Source: Alphaproteobacteria bacterium (GTDB lineage Bacteria; Pseudomonadota; Alphaproteobacteria; Micavibrionales; Micavibrionaceae). From it: a stretch of DNA of 42,603 nt. This document shows positions 35,105 to 42,603 of the stretch, one piece after another. The position numbers and the translations under genes were made by a program. The notes beneath the pieces are model-generated. The model was not told the DNA's origin. It saw only the letters and a program-made list of their open reading frames with translations, and made no database searches. The stretch lies in assembly GCA_030426925.1 (NCBI GenBank), contig JAUHXT010000007.1, positions 1-42,603 on the forward strand, given 5' to 3'. Positions within the stretch are counted from its first letter, which is position 1. Every line of letters begins with the position of its first letter.

Positions 35105-35986
35105 GTGCCGAAAGGAAAAGTTCTACTGTTTTTGATGCTGTCGGCCGTTGGATTGAACGGCTGTGAAATGGTGCGCCATGCTTATCATGAAAGTGAAGAG
35201 CACGGTTCGAACGCTCCTGTGGTGTCTTCCGGCAAACCGGTAACAGATTTTTCCATGAGCCCGGAACCGCCAGCCGGTACAGATCCGAATACCGTGGGGA
35301 TGGGGCGCATGTCGTCTGCGCCCGGACTTCAGCCTGTTCCGCGATTTGGTGAGCCTACCGACCGTGATTTGATGGTGATGACTGATAAGCTCTCCGGCGG
35401 ATCGGTTGAGATTTATTCTTATGATCGTCCGCGCAGCGTACCGTCTGCACCGGTTTATGGACAGCCACAGGGGATGCGTTCGGTTGTCGAGCCGAATGTT
35501 ACTGTTTTTCCGCTAGCCGATAACGGCCCATATCCGGGACAGGAACCGCAAACTGTCTGGCCCAATGCCGTTTTGCCGGGATCTAACATGACGGCCTATC
35601 CTGCGCCGTCTGTTGCTTCCTATGGCGGAACCGGAACAGCCCGCGTTTATTTCAAACATGGATCGTCTCATCTGGATGGCGATGACCGTAAAGTTATTCA
35701 AAGTATTTCCGAAGAAGCGAAGTTTGCGCCCGTTGCACGCGTCAGTGTCGAGGGGCATGCGAGCAAGCGCGCGGGAACGGGCGATCCGGTCAAAGACCAG
35801 ATCGTTAATTTAAAAGAATCCATGAACCGGGCCTATGAAGTATCAAAAACCATGATGCTGAACGGTGTGCCGGGTGAGAAGATCAAGACCACAGCCTGGG
35901 GTGATACTATGCCTCCTGCCGCTATTCGAAATAACGAAGAAGCGGAATCAAGACGGGTTGAGGTTTACACCGGATCAGGCTATTAA
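35105..35986 (+). CDS. OmpA-family lipoprotein
   Basis: 293-residue lipoprotein. The start is GTG 35105, decided by AAGGAGG (35093-35099); an upstream in-frame TTG (35090) overlaps that site. The signal peptide ends in lipobox VGLNGC with Cys20. A long low-complexity Pro/Ser/Gly region (about 25-180) leads to an OmpA peptidoglycan-binding domain: RVYFKHGSSHLDGDD, VSVEGHASKRAG and NEEAESRRVEVY. It likely tethers outer membrane to wall, but it is not Pal, which is shorter and lies with tolB. hom starts 10 nt after its stop. Confidence 0.85.
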   Translation: MPKGKVLLFLMLSAVGLNGCEMVRHAYHESEEHGSNAPVVSSGKPVTDFSMSPEPPAGTDPNTVGMGRMSSAPGLQPVPRFGEPTDRDLMVMTDKLSGGSVEIYSYDRPRSVPSAPVYGQPQGMRSVVEPNVTVFPLADNGPYPGQEPQTVWPNAVLPGSNMTAYPAPSVASYGGTGTARVYFKHGSSHLDGDDRKVIQSISEEAKFAPVARVSVEGHASKRAGTGDPVKDQIVNLKESMNRAYEVSKTMMLNGVPGEKIKTTAWGDTMPPAAIRNNEEAESRRVEVYTGSGY

Positions 35987-35996
35987 TCCTTCCATT

Positions 35997-37289
35997 ATGA
36001 ATGAACCTTTTCGCATAGCCATAGCGGGGCTTGGCACTGTCGGGCGCGGGGTTGTGAAAATCCTGCAAAGCCAACCTGAACTGATACGCGCACGGGCCGG
36101 GCGTCCGGTCGAAATTACGGCCGTGAATGCGCGAAACAAAAGCGCGGACCGCGGCGTGGATTTGTCGTCCTATGAATGGGTGGGCGATCCGCTGGCGCTT
36201 GCCGGTCATGACAAGGTTGATTGTGTGCTGGAGTTGATCGGTGGGTCGGACGGTGTTGCCAAAGACCTTGTTGAGGCAGCGCTGGACAACGGCAAGCATG
36301 TCGTGACTGCCAACAAGGCGCTGCTCGCCCATCACGGGCTGGAGCTTGCGCAGAAAGCCGAAGACAAAGGTGTTTCCCTGAATTACGAAGCGGCGGTTGC
36401 CGGCGGTATTCCGATTATCAAATCCTTGCGCGAAGGGCTGGCTGCCAACAAAGTAAAGGGCATTTACGGTATTTTGAACGGCACATGTAATTACATTCTG
36501 ACCGAGATGCGGGAGACGGGGCGTGATTTCAATGACGTCCTGAAAGATGCGCAGGACAGGGGTTATGCCGAAGCCGACCCGAGCTTTGATGTCGGCGGTA
36601 TTGATGCGGCGCATAAGCTGGCGCTGCTGACCGCCCTTGGTTTCGGCGTAAAGCCGAATTTTGACGGGCTGTCCATAGAAGGGATTGAAAGCATTACGGC
36701 GGACGATATCCGTTTTGCTGACGAGTTGGGTTACCGTATCAAGCTGATCGGCATGGCCCGCTGCCTGGGTGGTAAAGTGTTCCAGATTATGGCGCCGTGC
36801 CTGGTGCCGACGGCAAGCGCGCTTGGTTCCGTCGAAGGTGTTTTCAACGCGGTGTTTGTTGAGGCGGATCCGGTTGATAAAACAATGGCCGAAGGGCGTG
36901 GGGCAGGAGAAGGACCGACGGCTTCCGCGGTTGTCGCCGATGTTATGGATTTAGCGCGCGGGATTACGCTGCCGACCTTTGGGGTCAGGGCATCCGAGCT
37001 GAAAGATGCGCCGTGGGCCGATCTGTCCGACATTACAGCCCAGCATTACATTCACCTGAAGGTCCTCGACCAGCCGGGCGTGATCGCGGATATCAGCGCA
37101 GTTTTGCGCGACCACCAGATTTCTATCGAAAGTCTTGTCCAGCGCGGGCGCGATCCGCAGCGCGCGGTGTCGGTTGTTATGGTGACGCATGAATCTGGTG
37201 CAAAAGCGGTTCAGGATGCGGTGGCCGATATCGCAAAAATTCCTTCTATGGTAGACAAGCCAACGGTTTTACGCATAGAACATATTTGA
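35997..37289 (+). CDS. hom: Homoserine dehydrogenase
   Basis: Reduces aspartate semialdehyde to homoserine, the branch point for threonine and methionine. 430 residues. The NAD(P)-binding motif IAGLGTVGRGV begins at about residue 9; catalytic blocks TANKALLA, GILNGTCNYILTEM and EADPSFDVGGIDAAHKL follow. A C-terminal ACT domain (about 350-430) suggests threonine feedback. ATG 35997 fits the family start; the longer frame overlaps the lipoprotein gene. hom-glpX-recJ is a familiar alphaproteobacterial order. Confidence 0.96.
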   Translation: MNEPFRIAIAGLGTVGRGVVKILQSQPELIRARAGRPVEITAVNARNKSADRGVDLSSYEWVGDPLALAGHDKVDCVLELIGGSDGVAKDLVEAALDNGKHVVTANKALLAHHGLELAQKAEDKGVSLNYEAAVAGGIPIIKSLREGLAANKVKGIYGILNGTCNYILTEMRETGRDFNDVLKDAQDRGYAEADPSFDVGGIDAAHKLALLTALGFGVKPNFDGLSIEGIESITADDIRFADELGYRIKLIGMARCLGGKVFQIMAPCLVPTASALGSVEGVFNAVFVEADPVDKTMAEGRGAGEGPTASAVVADVMDLARGITLPTFGVRASELKDAPWADLSDITAQHYIHLKVLDQPGVIADISAVLRDHQISIESLVQRGRDPQRAVSVVMVTHESGAKAVQDAVADIAKIPSMVDKPTVLRIEHI

Positions 37290-37312
37290 TTGTAATGAGA
37301 CGGATGTGACCC

Positions 37313-38323
37313 ATGGCCCTCAGAGAACTCGAATTTAACCCTTCAACAATGGACAGGAACCTGGCGCTGGAAGCCGTGCGGGTGACGGAAGCGGCGGCAC
37401 TGGCCGCATCCAAGCTGGTGGGGCGCGGCGATGAAAAGGCCGCCGACCAGGCGGCGGTGGATGCGATGCGCAAGGCGTTCGACAGCCTGCATATCCAGGG
37501 CCGTGTCGTGATCGGTGAAGGGGAGCGGGACGAAGCGCCGATGCTGTATATCGGTGAAGAAGTCGGTTCCGGTGACGGGCCGCGCGTGGACATCGCCCTC
37601 GACCCGCTGGAAGGAACAACCATTACGGCTAAGGGCGGGCAAAACGCGCTGGCGGTTATGGCATTGAGCGATGAGGGCGGGTTTTTGAACGCGCCGGATA
37701 CTTACATGCAAAAACTGGCCGTTGGGCCGGGCATACCGGAAAACATCCTTGATCTTGATGCGCCGATGGGGGACATCCTGCAAAAAATCGCCAAGCATAA
37801 GGGCGCGAATGTGAACGACCTGATGGTCTGTATCCTGGACCGTCCGCGCCATGAAGAGATTATCCGGCAGGTGCGCGAAGCCGATGCGCGGATTATGTTG
37901 ATCGGCGATGGGGATGTGAGTGCGGTTATCGCGACCACTGAGCCGGAAACGGGGATTGATGTGTATGTCGGTACAGGCGGGGCGCCGGAAGGTGTTCTGG
38001 CTGCCGCTGCCCTGCAATGCACGGGCGGGGCTATGCTAGGGCGGCTTGTGTTCCGCAATGAAGACGAAAAAGAACGTGCTGATCGCTGGGGCATTACCGA
38101 TTACAATAAAATCTACACCACCAACGAACTTGCCAAGCCGGACAACGTGATGTTCGCGGCCACGGGCGTGACAACCGGCACGATGCTGCCCGGTGTGCGA
38201 CGGTATCCGGGCGGGGCGATCACCCATTCCATCGTGATGCGGTCAAAGTCCGGGACAATGCGCCGGATTGAAGCCACGCATAATTTTGATGTCAAAACCG
38301 GCTTTGACCCTGTGGATTGTTAA
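37313..38323 (+). CDS. glpX: Fructose-1,6-bisphosphatase class II
   Basis: Gluconeogenic phosphatase (336 residues) that may also accept sedoheptulose bisphosphate. Family features: RVVIGEGERDEAPMLYIGEE, metal/phosphate motif DPLEGTT near residues 97-103, ILDRPRHEEII and GGAPEGVLAAAALQC. ATG 37313 lies 23 nt after hom. recJ starts 45 nt downstream. Confidence 0.96.
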   Translation: MALRELEFNPSTMDRNLALEAVRVTEAAALAASKLVGRGDEKAADQAAVDAMRKAFDSLHIQGRVVIGEGERDEAPMLYIGEEVGSGDGPRVDIALDPLEGTTITAKGGQNALAVMALSDEGGFLNAPDTYMQKLAVGPGIPENILDLDAPMGDILQKIAKHKGANVNDLMVCILDRPRHEEIIRQVREADARIMLIGDGDVSAVIATTEPETGIDVYVGTGGAPEGVLAAAALQCTGGAMLGRLVFRNEDEKERADRWGITDYNKIYTTNELAKPDNVMFAATGVTTGTMLPGVRRYPGGAITHSIVMRSKSGTMRRIEATHNFDVKTGFDPVDC

Positions 38324-38368
38324 TCCCGGATTTGTTGTTGGCCGGATGCCTGCGCTATACCCTTAGGC

Positions 38369-40174
38369 ATGTCCGAATCACTTGTTCTCGATGTTCAAAA
38401 ATCCTTGAAGGATTCCCGCTGGGTGTTTCCGAAAGCCGCGCAGGATGATGTGGCGCGCATCGCACAAACCCATGATCTGCCGGAATTTGTTGCACGTTTG
38501 CTGACCTTACGCGGCGTTGCGGCCGATGACGTGCAGGGTTTTTTGTATCCGACCTTACGCGATAATTTTCCCGACCCGTTTTCGATGGCTGGGATGCGCG
38601 AACTGGCGGAGGCCCTGGGCGATGCCGTACAGAAAGGAACAAAGATCGGTATATTCGCGGACTTTGATGTGGATGGTGCGACGTCCTCATCCATCCTGAA
38701 GCGTTTTTTCCGGCATTTGGGGCAGGACGTACCGGTTTATATTCCCGACAGACTATGCGAAGGGTATGGGCCGAGCGGTGAGGCGTTTGACAGCCTGAAA
38801 GAGCAGGGTGCGGAGTTCGTGCTGATCGTCGATTGCGGGATTACCGCGTTCGAAGCGGTTCAGGCGGGGCGTGATCTTGGTTTAACCCTGGCCATCCTGG
38901 ACCACCATGAACCGGAAGATGCCTTGCCCAATGCACAGCATGTGATTGATGCAAAGCGCAGCGACGATACGTCGGGGCTGGATATGCTGGCCGCGTGCGG
39001 GGTTGCGTTTATGGTGTGTGTGGCGGTGAACAGCGTTTTGCGCGAGCGCGGGTATTTTAATGGCGACCGAGCCGAGCCGAATTTAAAAGCATGGATGGAT
39101 ATTGTGGCGCTGGGCACTGTGTGTGACATGGTGCCGATGCGCGGGGTCAACCGTTTATTCGTGCGCAGCGGGTTCGAGCAGATGGCTTACATGAACAATC
39201 CGGGGATCAAAGCCCTGTGCGAGGTAGCCAATATTCAGGAAGCGCCGACAGTGCAGCATGCCGGATGGTCGTTAGGCCCGCGGATTAATGCGGGATCGCG
39301 GGTACACCGATCCGATTTAGGGTCAAAATTATTGTCTACGGATGATCTGGAAGAAGCGCGGTCGATCGCGTGGACGCTTGAGGACTGTAACAAGGAGCGC
39401 AAGGAAATCCAGTCGTCGATGATGGATGAAGCCATCAGCAAGGTCAGCACGGAAGAACTGGATCAGTATCCGATTATCGTTGTGGGCGATCCGGACTGGC
39501 ACCCCGGCCTTAGCGGGCTTGTAGCCGGGCGTTTAAAAGAACGGTTCGGCAAGCCGGTGGTTTGTATTACCTATGCCGAAAACCCGGAAGGGGTTCTGGA
39601 GGGGCGGGGATCGGGACGATCGGTTCCCGGTTTTTCCATGGCCGATGCGTTTATCGACGCACGGCAAAAAGGATTGCTGGTTAAAGGCGGAGGGCATGCC
39701 ATGGCGGGGGGCTTTACAATCCTGCCTGACAAGCTGCCGGAATTTCGGGAATACCTGTATCAAAATGTCAAAGAACAGTTGGAAGCACATGATCCAACGC
39801 CGGAAATACTGATTGATTCTATCGCGACTATTCAGGGAGCGCGGGCGCAGTGGGTGAAGATGGTGACGCAGTATGTCGGCCCATTCGGGGTTGATAATCC
39901 AGAACCAGTCTTTGCGCTGGCCAATGTGCGGATATGGGCCGTTGATGTTTTGAAGGACAAGCATATCCGCTTGCAGCTCAGCGACTGGGAAGGCGTTGGG
40001 CGAATGAAGGCGATGTTATTCGGCGGCGTTGGCACGGAGCTGGGGCAGGCAATTTTGACGCAAAAACACCAGCCATTTCATTTTGCCGGACAGTTTAAAA
40101 TCAATAGCTGGCAGGGGCGGGAGTCCGTCGAATTTCACATTTCCGACGGCGCGCTGGTCATAAATAATCATTAA
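38369..40174 (+). CDS. recJ: Single-stranded-DNA-specific exonuclease RecJ
   Basis: 5'-3' ssDNA exonuclease for recombination and mismatch repair. 601 residues. DHH phosphoesterase motifs: DFDVDGATS with D98, D100 and D102, VDCGIT, and DHHEPE. The DHHA1 part has GGGHAMAGGFTI, and an OB-like C-terminus (about 470-600) follows. It ends 4 bp from the convergent unknown gene. Confidence 0.96.
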   Translation: MSESLVLDVQKSLKDSRWVFPKAAQDDVARIAQTHDLPEFVARLLTLRGVAADDVQGFLYPTLRDNFPDPFSMAGMRELAEALGDAVQKGTKIGIFADFDVDGATSSSILKRFFRHLGQDVPVYIPDRLCEGYGPSGEAFDSLKEQGAEFVLIVDCGITAFEAVQAGRDLGLTLAILDHHEPEDALPNAQHVIDAKRSDDTSGLDMLAACGVAFMVCVAVNSVLRERGYFNGDRAEPNLKAWMDIVALGTVCDMVPMRGVNRLFVRSGFEQMAYMNNPGIKALCEVANIQEAPTVQHAGWSLGPRINAGSRVHRSDLGSKLLSTDDLEEARSIAWTLEDCNKERKEIQSSMMDEAISKVSTEELDQYPIIVVGDPDWHPGLSGLVAGRLKERFGKPVVCITYAENPEGVLEGRGSGRSVPGFSMADAFIDARQKGLLVKGGGHAMAGGFTILPDKLPEFREYLYQNVKEQLEAHDPTPEILIDSIATIQGARAQWVKMVTQYVGPFGVDNPEPVFALANVRIWAVDVLKDKHIRLQLSDWEGVGRMKAMLFGGVGTELGQAILTQKHQPFHFAGQFKINSWQGRESVEFHISDGALVINNH

Positions 40175-40178
40175 GAAT

Positions 40179-40562
40179 TTAGGCCAGAGGCTTGAGATTC
40201 ATGCTGAAATGCTTGTTAGCTATGGCAATGAGCAAGTTCACGCGATCGTACATCGGTGATCCGGGTTCCAGGTCCTTAAACAACACTAGACCTTCCGCAC
40301 CGCTTTTATCTGAATTCTGTTTCGGGAATACGTCCAAAATGAGCGCGCGGGTATAAAGATCGTAATAGCGGCGGACATAAATATCGTCCAGCTTGCTGCC
40401 CGGCTTTCCCTGTAATTTCGTGCCGAGAGGGTCGCCGGCGCCGCCTTTGCCGATTTCCTCAACCCAACCGTCAGCATTGAAGCGCACACGTATATTGGGG
40501 TCGACCTGAAAGATAAAACGGCCTTCTACGGGTTCCGGGGCGTTGATTTCTGCTTCTGACAT
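40179..40562 (-). CDS. Conserved-looking hypothetical protein
   Basis: 127 residues from the ATG at 40562 (MSEAEINAPEP); a longer in-frame start at 40610 is possible. I do not recognise the family. There is no signal peptide or membrane helix. Features are RFIFQVDPNIRVRFNADGW, a Gly-rich turn, then DDIYVRRYYDLYTRALILDVFP and a helical end. Its stop lies 4 bp from that of recJ, so the pair is tightly convergent. The coding nature is supported by length and by lack of a better frame. Confidence 0.65.
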   Translation of the reverse strand: MSEAEINAPEPVEGRFIFQVDPNIRVRFNADGWVEEIGKGGAGDPLGTKLQGKPGSKLDDIYVRRYYDLYTRALILDVFPKQNSDKSGAEGLVLFKDLEPGSPMYDRVNLLIAIANKHFSMNLKPLA

Positions 40563-40680
40563 GGGATGCTCTCTTGTTTCTTTCTCAAGTGTTTTTTGCG
40601 GGGATATCAATGATTTCCTTGCTTTTGTCTTATAAAATAGCTATGTCATAGCCTTAAATTCAAGGAAAACAGGTATTTTT

Positions 40681-40998
40681 ATGCAGCGATTACAGAAGTC
40701 CATACTGGCGGCCGTGGTTCTCTCCGAGATCAGCCACGTGTTTTGCTGTGTTTTGCCTATCCTGTTTAGTGTTATCAGCCTTTTGGTTGGTTTGGGCGTT
40801 GTTGGCGTTATGCCGCAGATTTTCACAGAAATTCACGATGTGATGCACGCCTATGAAGTGCCGATGATCATTGTGTCCGGCATGGTCCTGTTTGTCGGCT
40901 GGGGGTTGTATTTCGTGAGCCAGAAGCTGGATTGTCACGATACCGGTTGCGGCCACGGGCCGTGCGAACCGCGCAAAAGAACGCGCACATTAGCCTGA
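40681..40998 (+). CDS. Small membrane protein with Cys/His-rich tail
   Basis: 105 residues. Two hydrophobic segments: about 8-44, with vicinal cysteines C22-C23 followed by LP, and about 60-81. The C-terminal tail DCHDTGCGHGPC has C85, H86, C90, H92 and C95, followed by basic residues. The CC-x-LP motif in a membrane segment recalls MerC/MerT-type metal transporters, but similarity is too slight to assign function. AAGGA and AGG lie upstream of the ATG. A second small frame overlaps its end. Confidence 0.7.
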   Translation: MQRLQKSILAAVVLSEISHVFCCVLPILFSVISLLVGLGVVGVMPQIFTEIHDVMHAYEVPMIIVSGMVLFVGWGLYFVSQKLDCHDTGCGHGPCEPRKRTRTLA

Positions 40999-41114
40999 AA
41001 ATCGCGACGATTCTTTTCCTGATCAATGTCAGCATTTTCACTATTTTTCACCGCGGTATGAATATATCGCCGCAGACTGTCAGTGAGCAGTCCGAACATA
41101 AGCACCAACATTAA
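40962..41114 (+). CDS. Possible small single-helix membrane protein with His-rich tail
   Basis: About 50 residues if it starts at GTG 40962, overlapping the previous gene by 37 bp in another frame. One hydrophobic helix (SLKIATILFLINVSIFTIF) is followed by a polar tail ending EHKHQH. The stop lies 3 nt before the helicase start. No convincing Shine-Dalgarno was found, so translation is unproven. Confidence 0.4.
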   Translation: MRTAQKNAHISLKIATILFLINVSIFTIFHRGMNISPQTVSEQSEHKHQH

Positions 41115-41117
41115 TCC

Positions 41118-42383
41118 ATGACCACAACGTTTAAAGATTTAGGTTTAACGCCGGAGACCCTTAAGGCGGTCGAAGAGTGCGGATATGAAATTCCGACACC
41201 CATCCAGGAAAAAGCCATTCCAATCATACAGATGGGACGCGATGTTGTGGGCCTTGCGCAAACGGGAACAGGGAAAACTGCCGGATTTACCCTGCCGATG
41301 ATTGATGCGTTGTCGGGCGGGCGGGCACGGGCACGGATGCCGCGTTCACTGATTTTAGAGCCGACGCGGGAACTGGCGGCGCAGGTCGCTGAAAATTTCG
41401 ATACGTATGGCAAGCACCATAACCTCAGCAAAGTTTTACTGGTCGGCGGCGAATCCATGAATGACCAGACAAAAGAGCTGGAAAAGGGCGTGGATGTATT
41501 GATTGCGACGCCGGGACGCCTTCTTGACCTGTTCGAGCGCGGGGCGATCCTGCTGACCGATATCAAGATCCTGGTGATTGATGAAGCTGACCGTATGCTG
41601 GATATGGGGTTCATCCCGGATATTGAGAAGATCGTGTCCAGATTACCGAAATTTCGTCAGACCCTATTGTTTTCTGCGACTATGCCGCCTGAAATCAAGC
41701 GGCTGACCGACAAGTTTTTGTCTAACCCGAAGGAAGTGTCTGTCGCACCGCCGGCTTCGCCGGCCAAAACAGTGACGCAAAGCATGGTGTATTGCCATCC
41801 GAAGAAAAAGCGCGAAACGTTAGAGAAAATCCTGCAGATGGAAGACGTCAAAAACGCTTTTGTGTTTTTGAACCGTAAGCGTGATATTGACGGGTTATCC
41901 GACTGGTTGAAGAAAAACGATTATGCCGCCGCGCCTTTACACGGGGACATGATCCAGTCCAAACGGACAGAAACACTGGAACGTTTTCGATCAGGAGATG
42001 TAACGATTCTTATCTGCAGTGATGTCGCGGCGCGCGGACTGGACATCAAAGGTGTTTCCCACGTATTCAATTACGATATTCCGTTTAATGCGGATGATTA
42101 TGTTCACCGCATCGGACGCACGGGGCGTGCGGGCCAGAAGGGGCGGGCGTGGAATATTGCTACTGACGATGACAAGAAATTCATCGAAGCTATTGAAAAA
42201 CTTATTAAGGGCTCGATTACTGTTGAAAAACTTGACGGCGAAAAAGAACAGCCTCCGAAGTCAGAAGAGCGCAAACCCGCAAATAAAAATGCCAAAGGAA
42301 AAAACACTAAAAAACAAATGGCAGATGATGACGACAGTGACGTCACCGGGTTCGGTGATGATATGCCCGCTTTTTTTCGCTAG
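41118..42383 (+). CDS. DEAD-box ATP-dependent RNA helicase, RhlE-like
   Basis: 421 residues. All core motifs are present: Q motif with PTPIQ (26-30), motif I AQTGTGKT (47-54), PTRELA, TPGR, motif II DEAD (155-158), SAT, then the second domain with DVAARGLD and HRIGRTGRAG. The C-terminus is a charged Lys/Glu/Asp tail. RhlE-type helicases act in rRNA maturation and RNA decay; which one this is cannot be settled. The start ATG 41118 is just after the small His-tail frame. Confidence 0.93.
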   Translation: MTTTFKDLGLTPETLKAVEECGYEIPTPIQEKAIPIIQMGRDVVGLAQTGTGKTAGFTLPMIDALSGGRARARMPRSLILEPTRELAAQVAENFDTYGKHHNLSKVLLVGGESMNDQTKELEKGVDVLIATPGRLLDLFERGAILLTDIKILVIDEADRMLDMGFIPDIEKIVSRLPKFRQTLLFSATMPPEIKRLTDKFLSNPKEVSVAPPASPAKTVTQSMVYCHPKKKRETLEKILQMEDVKNAFVFLNRKRDIDGLSDWLKKNDYAAAPLHGDMIQSKRTETLERFRSGDVTILICSDVAARGLDIKGVSHVFNYDIPFNADDYVHRIGRTGRAGQKGRAWNIATDDDKKFIEAIEKLIKGSITVEKLDGEKEQPPKSEERKPANKNAKGKNTKKQMADDDDSDVTGFGDDMPAFFR

Positions 42384-42455
42384 AATCCCCTGAAATCCTT
42401 GATCTTTGCCGGCCGGGCTTTGACAATGACATCCTGGCTTTTAACCGTGCAAACT

Positions 42456-42603
42456 ATGAGTAATTATTCAAAAAATTTCTTTGTTCTGAGCGCCCTTGCT
42501 TTCCTTTTGATTTCGGGGAGTGTTCCTGCCTTTGCTGATGGGCAGGAGGCCGAAGGCTCTGCGTTTGAGCCGGACGAAGCCCCTGTCGATTTGACCGCTG
42601 ATA
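42456..42603 (+). CDS. Exported protein, 3'-truncated by the window
   Basis: The first 49 codons only. A Sec signal peptide (FFVLSALAFLLISGSVPAFA, about 8-27) is followed by an acidic sequence DGQEAEGSAFEPDEAP. Nothing more can be said about function. Confidence 0.6.
   Translation, partial: MSNYSKNFFVLSALAFLLISGSVPAFADGQEAEGSAFEPDEAPVDLTAD

Overview
The window looks like chromosomal DNA of an alphaproteobacterium: GC near one half by eye, dense housekeeping genes and no phage or IS genes. The evidence is gene order and family types: a LdtR-type MarR regulator, DUF6898-like-rpiB-glyA-nrdR-ribD-ribE-ribH-nusB, bamE//cbp3-DUF177-rpmF-plsX-fabH-ihfA-merR-tRNA-Pro, hom-glpX-recJ, class I PHA synthase and K+-independent H+-pyrophosphatase. 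A Rhodospirillales- or Micavibrio-like lineage fits, but the genus cannot be fixed from this sequence. The cell should be motile (MotA, MotB, FliL), respiring through a bc1 complex (Cbp3-like chaperone), PHA-storing, and carrying 3-3 cross-linked peptidoglycan (YcbB-type L,D-transpeptidase).

Layout. 1-3.7 kb: 3' part of ilvD, an L,D-transpeptidase and a Tat-exported DUF882 peptidase-like protein. 3.9-9.1 kb: folK-folP, convergent aspartate dehydrogenase, recO-parC, and a convergent uncharacterised P-loop protein. 9.8-13.1 kb (minus strand): motB, motA, hemB. 13.2-19.3 kb: ldtR, a DUF6898-like gene, rpiB, glyA, nrdR, ribD, ribE, an FMN riboswitch, ribH (type II) and nusB. 19.4-27.3 kb: fliL, hppA (broken by a frameshift), bamE (minus), cbp3-like, DUF177, rpmF, plsX, fabH, ihfA, merR. 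27.3-28.3 kb: tRNA-Pro(CGG), a 27-bp tRNA 3'-end remnant, a secreted protein of unknown function, tRNA-Pro(GGG). 28.3-35 kb: CHMI-like isomerase, cutA, metY (minus), rplM-rpsI, aldo/keto reductase, gamma-carbonic-anhydrase-like protein, phaC (minus). 35.1-42.6 kb: OmpA-type lipoprotein, hom, glpX, recJ, an unknown gene (minus), two small membrane proteins, a DEAD-box helicase and the 5' end of a secreted protein.

The most unusual signal is a family of three intergenic palindromic elements (3746-3828, 10917-11009, 13935-14034). Each has 12-14 bp perfect terminal inverted repeats whose sequence differs between copies while pairing is kept, a central hairpin that also covaries, and conserved internal blocks. 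One copy fills the motA-motB gap and reaches the motB ribosome binding site. Also notable are a plausible complete switching mechanism for the FMN riboswitch ahead of ribH, a tRNA-Pro 3'-end duplication resembling an attachment-site scar, a deletion/frameshift in hppA, a cluster of DnaA-box 9-mers inside ribD, and three convergent gene pairs whose stop codons touch or overlap.
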